The notes below the pieces were generated by a model, which made no database searches, had not been told where the DNA came from, and saw only the letters and a list, made by a program, of their open reading frames with translations. This document shows positions 57,984 through 64,000 of a stretch of DNA of 64,000 nt, in pieces. Source of the DNA: Aedes albopictus (lineage: Eukaryota > Arthropoda > Insecta > Diptera > Culicidae). The position numbers and the translations under genes were made by a program. The first letter of the stretch is position 1. Every line of letters starts with the position of its first letter. The stretch is from positions 294,663,080-294,727,079 of the forward strand of contig NC_085136.1 of assembly GCF_035046485.1 (NCBI RefSeq). The letters run 5' to 3'.

Positions 57984-59292
57984 CCCAAGCAACCAAAAGT
58001 TCGGATATCACTTGAAGAACGAACTCAGAAGTTTAAGTTTGGTTCAATTCAAGTTTCGTTGAACTTAAATCTCCAAAAAGTTCCTTATGTATTAGTTATG
58101 AACTTGGAAGTACATGTACAGGCTTTTGACATCTCTTCAAAACGACATTCAAGTCGAAAAAAAGTTCTGGAAGAACTTATGTTGAACTTTAAAACCGAGT
58201 TCAATCAAATATTAACCGAACTCATGTTGAACTTTTGCGTGCCTTTAAAACTCAAATATAGTTCATTTGGGCATATTACAACAACTTGAAATGTTCCGTT
58301 CCGAACTTGTTTCGGACTTGTTTTGAACTTACTACTCATAGTTCGGATAAATATTAACCGCACCAAAAGTGAACTTCATTTGAACTTCGGCGACAGCGGG
58401 GCCGGGAAGAAGTTCTCATTCAATTAAATCACTCGGAAATCGAGCGCAGCAGCCACAGCTTGTGTTAATTTCACAAGTACACTTTGTTTCACTATAATAT
58501 TTCAACATACTTACTTGCAATCAACCCAAAGCATCCGTATTGTGTGGCTCAAAGGCTGCCCCCGCAGCGAAAAACTGTTCTGCCTAGGATGCCGCCGGAG
58601 TTTTTTCGGTTGCGGATAAAAGTCCTCCAGTTTTGCTGGATGTTTCAACTCCGTCTCACTTGTCGCACCAGCGTGCCGGTAATCGACGCGATCGTTGTCA
58701 CTAAAAACTTATAAACTTTTCTGAATGATTGGCACTAGCACTAATTTATTGCTTTGCACTTGATTCAATTACGAACCAAAACAAACTGAAAATGTCAAAC
58801 TATGTAAGTTCACAAGAAGTTCCACGTAAACTTCTTTCGAACCTTCGGCTTGAGGTTCAGAGAAAGTTCACACGCGAACCTGATTGAGCTCTACTAAATG
58901 ATATCAGCACATTGAGTAAAATCTCGCAGCGCCTAACAACACATACATGAAGTAGTGGTTAGGCGCCGGCTTTCAACGAGGAAAACCCGAGTTCAATTCT
59001 CAGTAAGTAAAAAACATTAAAAATTATTTCAAGGTATTAGTCAATTTGGATTACACATGTACTAACGTCTCATAATAATAAATTGCATAAATAGGACTAA
59101 TTTTTTTTTAATTTTTTCGAAGCTTATTTTTAAGCTGAATAGCGTTCCTTTCAGCGACACAAGTGTACTTTTTGTGAACTCAAGTTCGGTTAATTACTTA
59201 AAAAGTGAGCTGAATAGAATGCTATTCATCTTCCTTCGAATAGCTGATTAAGCCCAAACATGCTATTTTATCCGAACTTTTGGTTGCTTGGG
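57984..59292. mobile_element. TIR element of 1309 bp with perfect 22-bp ends and many AAGTTC/GAACTT words
   Basis: CCCAAGCAACCAAAAGTTCG (first 20 of 22 bp, 57984-58005) is matched by its exact complement at 59271-59292. The subterminal regions are full of GAACTT/AAGTTC words in both orientations (for example 58015-58260, 58300-58385 and 58805-58875), a pattern often seen where transposases bind repeatedly. TT flanks both ends, so the target duplication is short or unclear. There is no transposase; the two 76-codon frames inside are unrecognised. A tRNA-like SINE head sits at 58953-59011. Confidence 0.85.
58953..59011 (+). mobile_element. tRNA-like SINE head inside the 57984-59292 element
   Basis: AGTGGTTAGGCGCCGGCTTT (A box) and CCCGAGTTCAATTCTC (B box) in tRNA spacing, followed by an A-rich stretch. 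Confidence 0.5.
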
Positions 59293-60299
59293 TTGAAACA
59301 TGACAACATAATGTGTAATAACTTTGTTCTGCTATCGATACTGCATTTCTCCTACTTGTTATGAGAAACATTGTAGCAAATTATCACAACCTGTCATAAT
59401 TTTGTCATTCCGCACTGGTCGGGAAAACTACAGTTGTATACAGCACCTTTCCGATGGTTCGCCGATTCTTCCGCCACCACATAATCTAAACGAAATTAGC
59501 TACAAAAGCGTGATCTCATCGTTCATCAATCCTACTGAAATTGAAACAACCCTGATTGTTAAGAGCTTGTACCGAAGTGTGATGAATTATCAACTATCCC
59601 GCGCGCCGCCACATCAATCGATCCGCAACTAACACGAACGCTTCCTCTAAAGTTCTATAGAGTCGTCGTCGGATCGCGATAGAGATTGTCAAAGGTCACA
59701 CAGTCCTCTGACGATTTACTCATTGCCGGTCGCTAGTATCGTGAGTGAACGACGATTCGCGATCGACTGCGACTGCAACAACAACAGCAAAGGTGCTCAA
59801 TTTTTTAGGTGACTTTTACACGATCTTTTACAAGTACGCACCCAAAGCTACAGCGTCCGTCATCGTCATCATACAACAACCGCAGCTACTCATTTGCATA
59901 TGAGTGAGTGACGACAATTGTGGCGGCGACGTTGGAATTTTCAGGAAGAAACCGCACAACGCTCGCTCGCGATCTAGGAATTTGATAATTACTTCTCTCT
60001 CGCCCTCTCTCTCACTCTCTCTCGTGCTTCTAATCAACCGGTCCGGGAATGTGCAAGGCTCTCTTTGGTATTGGCACAGGGGTTCTCAAACGAAGAATGT
60101 CGAACAAAATGGAATACAATGCGAAAGGGTAGTGGTATGGAACGAGCTCACCAATTCATTCATGCCACAAAAGTCAGCTTATTGGACGCAGTGGCTTAAT
60201 TTCTCCAACAGAAGAGGATCTAATAGAAGTTTTAGAGAAATTTATGGAGGATCTTTATCCATACTTGGCGATATTTGTAATATGTAAAAATCAATCAAT
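59293..60299. promoter_or_regulatory. Unique island with (GA)n tract and octamer-like site, candidate regulatory region
   Basis: 59640-60060 is unique and GC-rich for this window. On the minus (gene) strand it has a GAGAGA tract (59995-60031) and, about 100 bp further, ATGCAAATGAG (59891-59903), which equals the POU octamer. GAGA tracts bind Trl-type factors in insects. There is no direct evidence of a promoter. No coding exon is seen. Confidence 0.3.
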
Positions 60300-60571
60300 C
60301 TTCTCAATCTCATTGACGTGACGTCCTTACAACAACAAATCCTGTTTCTCAGTTTAGTGTTTTATGAGCTTTTTTACAGTTATTAACTGAGAGTTTCTTC
60401 TGTCAACGACCGTTTTGCATTCGTATATCGTGTGGCTGGAACGAAGATACTCTCAGCCAACGAAATCAAGGAAATGTTCATTACGAAACCTTCATCAACC
60501 GAATAGGAATCGAACTCTCAAAATGGTGTTGCTAAAACTCGCTCGTTTAACGCTTCGGCTATAAGGGTCCT
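60300..60571 (-). mobile_element. Feilai-like SINE, diverged
   Basis: On the minus strand: CCGAAGCGTTAAACGAGCG (A-box side), GAGAGTTCGATTCCTATTCG (B box), GGCTGAGAGTATCTTCGTTC, ATATACGAATGCAAAACGG, GTTAATAACTGTAAAAAAGC and AACTGAGAAACAGG. Same order of landmarks as 47070-47330. Confidence 0.75.
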
Positions 60572-61786
60572 ACTTGGAAAGCTACTGCACTGTTTTAATT
60601 ATCTATGGATTTTGCCAATCTTGAGGTCAGCATCATCCAGAGGAACGTTCCCCTCCATTTGGGGAATTTGTGCCTTAAACCTTTCAGTGGTTCGCAACCC
60701 GCAATTTGAGAAACACAGATACAAACAGTACGGGGTGTGTATTGTTGTGTATGCTACTGGCCGCCGCCGGAACCGAATGGATTGACGTAATTGGCATTGG
60801 AATGAATATTTTTTTCGTCGCCTCTGCTTTTGTTTGGGTTGTCATCATCGCACATCATTGCCGTGCGCCGCGCCGATGAGGAGCTGATGAATGCAAATAA
60901 AGGGGGACCCGCTGCGCCACCGTGGATTCAGTGAGAGTTTGTTGCTGCCGTCGCCATCTAGCTGTTTATTTACATTGCCAATGTTTGATCGGGAAAAGGA
61001 AGATGTTTTTAATCGTGCTCGCGGTGGCGATGATGTGCGGTGGATGAGCGACAACCTATAGCCACTAGCCAGCCACCCGAGCGAATGTGATGTCTGTGAA
61101 GACAGTTCGATGATGGATGCCTGCCTGTCTTTCCGTGTATAGATAGATACGATGGACGGGGACGATGCGATGCGATGGTGCGAGACGATTTTCTGCGGTG
61201 CATCGCATGGATCTCCGGCGGAAATGTTTACAATTTCTGTCCAACCTGTCTGGTGAATGTCTAGCGCGCGCGGGATTGACCCGGCGAGGTCGCTAATGCG
61301 ATGACGTGATTTTTATTGCGAAGTTTGATCCGTTATTTGAAGGTGTACTATAAGTTTAATTGATAAACTGGGATATAAATTTAGGGAAAAAAACTGTCCG
61401 ATTTCATTGTGATAATGACGGGTTTGATGGTCTAATGGCTACCGTTTCTAAATCGTATGTAACAGTTCCTGAATTCAATCTCTGGCCCGTTCATTTTCTC
61501 CTACTTTGTAACTCTTTATCTACTTTTTCGCTCTTATTTACTCATACAACGCAAGACCAAAAAATGGTTTAAAAAGTCGCTTCTCTTTCTTTCACCTTCA
61601 GAGCAGAGTGTCAATCTATCATATCACGCCTACAAGTTATGCAACCATCGAACTGTGCCGCATCATCTTCAGAGAAATCAACGCACAACGTCTGGCATCT
61701 ACACACCAATGTGAACCCTCTGCCATACAGCCATGTCCCAAAAACACTTCGATATCCCAGCATGAACTTGTGTTGACGCAGTATTA
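60572..61786. other. Intron; unique GC-rich island at 60740-61320
   Basis: 60740-61320 is rich in CG and GAT/GATGATG words and has no repeat signature. Open frames at 60845-61203 (-) are unrecognised. It may be regulatory. 61330-61786 is ordinary intron. Confidence 0.4.
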
Positions 61787-62390
61787 CACGCAGAAAAATG
61801 ACGCTTGTTTAAAACAATAAAACGCATGGTTGATTTTCCAACTAAGAATTGACTTATTCCAAAGTTATATTTCATTGTTTTTATTTAGAGTTTATCGAAG
61901 CATTCACACATCTTTAAAATGCTTACCCCAACATCGCCACAACGAAGAAGGTGTAACAAATCCATCACTCCAACTTCCAAGTGCAACTTTGGCCGTGATG
62001 GATAACGCGCAGGTACTCACGACAGCATCCACAAAAGTTTGGTCGGTTTCGCCTTTTTTGTCTTTTTTTAGTCGTTCTCCTTTCCATCCGCATGCCGGCG
62101 GTCTAAAAATAGATTTCCGAGCTGCCGCAGTTGCTGTCGTCACCAACACAATCAATTCCGGTTTTGTTAATTGCAAAATTGCAGTCGTTTAAAACAATCC
62201 ATTATTTTATGTTGAAACTACCATATCTCTATTTGTTTTAGAACTGTCAAAAACATCGACAAATGAAAATATTACCAAACAATGGAACAGTTCAGTTTAA
62301 ACTAGAAATCAGTTTCTCGCTATAGTAAACTGAAAAATCGGTTGATTTGAACTGGAATTTAATTGTGTTTACAATTTATTTTTCTGCGTG
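61787..62390. mobile_element. 604-bp TA-flanked element with CACGCAGAAAAAT ends
   Basis: CACGCAGAAAAAT (61787-61799) and its exact complement ATTTTTCTGCGTG (62378-62390) are each flanked by TA (61785-61786, 62391-62392). Inside are further inverted words (GTTTAAAAC near the left end; CAGTTCAGTTTAAACT and AGTAAACTG). The 120-codon + frame at 61830-62192 resembles no transposase. Confidence 0.8.
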
Positions 62391-62481
62391 TACATACGGT
62401 CTACGGTTTGCCATGGGAAAAGAGATTTCCTTTCTCTTTTCCACATTGCCCTTCAATCTGACGTAGCATGCGCCATTCTTG

Positions 62482-62701
62482 CCTATTTAAGATAGAAAAT
62501 CACTCACACTCTTAAGCTACCAGTTAGTTTCAAACAGTTCATTGGATCCTACGGGAAGCCAATCAAGCTCAAGCTCAAAGTGAAGCTCACTGTTCCTGGT
62601 ATTCCATCTAATCTGCCGCTTTTAACTTGGTATTTGATAAACACTCCCTCAGTTACTTACTCAGGACTTTTTCATTGAACGCTATTAGTTTCGCATTAAA
62701 T
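62482..62701 (+). promoter_or_regulatory. TATA-to-poly(A) signal cluster, possible LTR-like or small transcription unit
   Basis: CTATTTAAG (62482-62490) is followed 35-40 bp later by CCAGTTAGTTTCAAACAGTT, reminiscent of insect initiators, and at about 62697 by AATAAATG. No ATG-started frame of useful length lies between. A solo LTR or a decayed one would look like this; so could chance. Confidence 0.25.
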
Positions 62702-63441
62702 AAATGTAGTGTCTTTTTTTCATTTTGACAATCCAGACAAAACACAGCAACTTTTTGTGTATCTAGTATTTAACTGCTGATCAACCAATCACTTCAGAAA
62801 GAATGCAAAAATCAATATCTTTCAGGATACCTACGAAATCCCTAAAATCCTCCAATCGACCTCGATTCAATTTCATCATCGGTCCCATCAGGGCTCAAAA
62901 ACGCATACATCAAAAGCCGGGACTATTAATTTGATGGCTGGATCTGGAAACATCAACCACTCTTCCCAATGTCATCGCGTCGTAGCCTTCGTCATCGTCG
63001 TTGTTGGAAATTTCCCTAGTATCCGTCCCCGTCTGTCGTCGTATCGTCGTCGTCGCCTGTAGTCTGATGATGCATTCAGGTTAGGATATGGATGGCCAAC
63101 GACCAACCAAGGAGCAGCGTTGCCGATCGATACGCAAATGAAAAATTCAAATCAAGCAGCCTCATCGTCTCTAAGCGGCGCCCGTAGTGGCGTCGCGTCC
63201 TCAGCTAGAAAGGCACGCAACTGTGCTCTGGTTTTGAATGACTGTATGGCGCATCATGTTGACAAAATGGTTCCGCTTCCCTAGCAGTCCCAAAATTACT
63301 ATCCACGTTCCTATATACCCTAGCTCCGGTTTAGATCTCTATAATGACTACGTACCCCACTCCATGTTCATTCTTGTCTCGGACAGATTAAAAAAAAAAC
63401 TTCTGGACAAACAATTATAAAAGTTTTTATAGGGGTTTGAT
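62702..63441. other. Intron, no gene recognised
   Basis: 62880-63240 is unique with CGTCGTCGT tracts (63005-63055). 63238-63420 holds an unrecognised 60-codon frame. Confidence 0.4.
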
Positions 63442-63976
63442 CTAATTCCCGTCGTACGAAGCGCCAACCAATAACCATCGAGTATTTTATTGCACCGTGC
63501 CTAATACCTCATAATCAATGCAATACTAAAGCATTAATTCAAAAATTAACTTTCAATTAATGTAATGGTTTGTTGTAAAACCAAAAAAAAAATCATAAAA
63601 AAATAGGATATTATTATTATGATGCCCCGAAGTCTATTTCCGTCTACTCCAATTCTATTCTCGGTACAGAGCTATTGTGGGGTGTGAATTGATGATCAGA
63701 TCAATTAGTGAATCCAACGGGGATGAAAAACCATTTCGTTAACTGTTGCTTTGGTGCGATTTTCTTCGGCATATGCAAATCGAGAGGAAAACACAAACTC
63801 ATAAGTGGAGTGAAATTTAATATTGAAATATACGAGATTTATTTGATTTCCAGTGCTATAGAGGGTGATTATCGATAGTTTACATCTTTATGCTTCCGTC
63901 TATTGTGTCACTGGCGAAAAGTAGTTAAAATTTAAATGATTTTAAATTATTTTCCTTTTGATATGACGGGAATTAG
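63442..63976. mobile_element. TIR element, CTAATTCCCGTC termini, copy 2 (535 bp)
   Basis: CTAATTCCCGTC (63442-63453) and GACGGGAATTAG (63965-63976) bound the copy. Shared internal words with copy 1 at 17499-18585 include ACAGAGCTATTGTGGGGTGT, TTGGTGCGATT, AAGTGGAGTGAAATT and CGATAGTTTACATCTT. It is the uninterrupted form of the element. Confidence 0.8.
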
Positions 63977-64000
63977 CGCACATGAAGAAGTAGATTTCTA

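Overview
This window is eukaryotic, non-coding over more than 99% of its length, and most likely from a culicine mosquito (probably Aedes). The evidence is two exons of an insect-type G protein-coupled receptor kinase, tRNA-headed SINEs resembling the Aedes Feilai family, a dense load of MITE-like and fold-back elements, and very large AT-rich introns.

The only real coding sequence is two consecutive internal exons on the minus strand: 45579-45674 (basic N-terminal linker and start of the RGS-homology domain) and 3715-3835 (continuation of the RGS-homology domain). They join in phase (G + AT = GAT, Asp) and give the continuous signature of the GRK4/5/6-type kinases, Drosophila Gprk2. A 41.7-kb intron (3836-45578) separates them. 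The first coding exon should lie beyond 64000 and the kinase-domain exons before position 1. I see no other gene.

Layout. 1-2870: 24-bp satellite block A, decaying rightwards. 2871-3714: unique intron. 3715-3835: exon. 3836-25650: intron made of short MITEs, palindromes, SINE pieces, a broken retrotransposon and long degenerate stretches that still show the 12/24-bp satellite motif, often switching strand polarity in the middle. 27320-30281: a 2.96-kb palindrome. 33535-34243: a perfect (ACTAG)n array. 38193-38986: a hAT-like palindrome inside a SINE. 40278-41493: a 1.2-kb palindrome. 42856-45090: satellite block B. 45579-45674: exon. 46385-47773: a duplicated segment. 49527-57262: satellite block C, 7.7 kb, with higher-order duplications. 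57984-64000: three TIR elements, a SINE and unique islands that may be regulatory.

The long open frames in the satellite blocks (up to 1925 codons, several frames, both strands) arise because the repeat unit is 24 bp and its frames happen to lack stops. They are not genes. The most interesting patterns are the satellite family that pervades this locus, its repeated strand-polarity switches (a fold-back-like architecture), the opposite orientation of satellite blocks on the two sides of the Gprk2 exons, and several insertions whose target sites can be read exactly.
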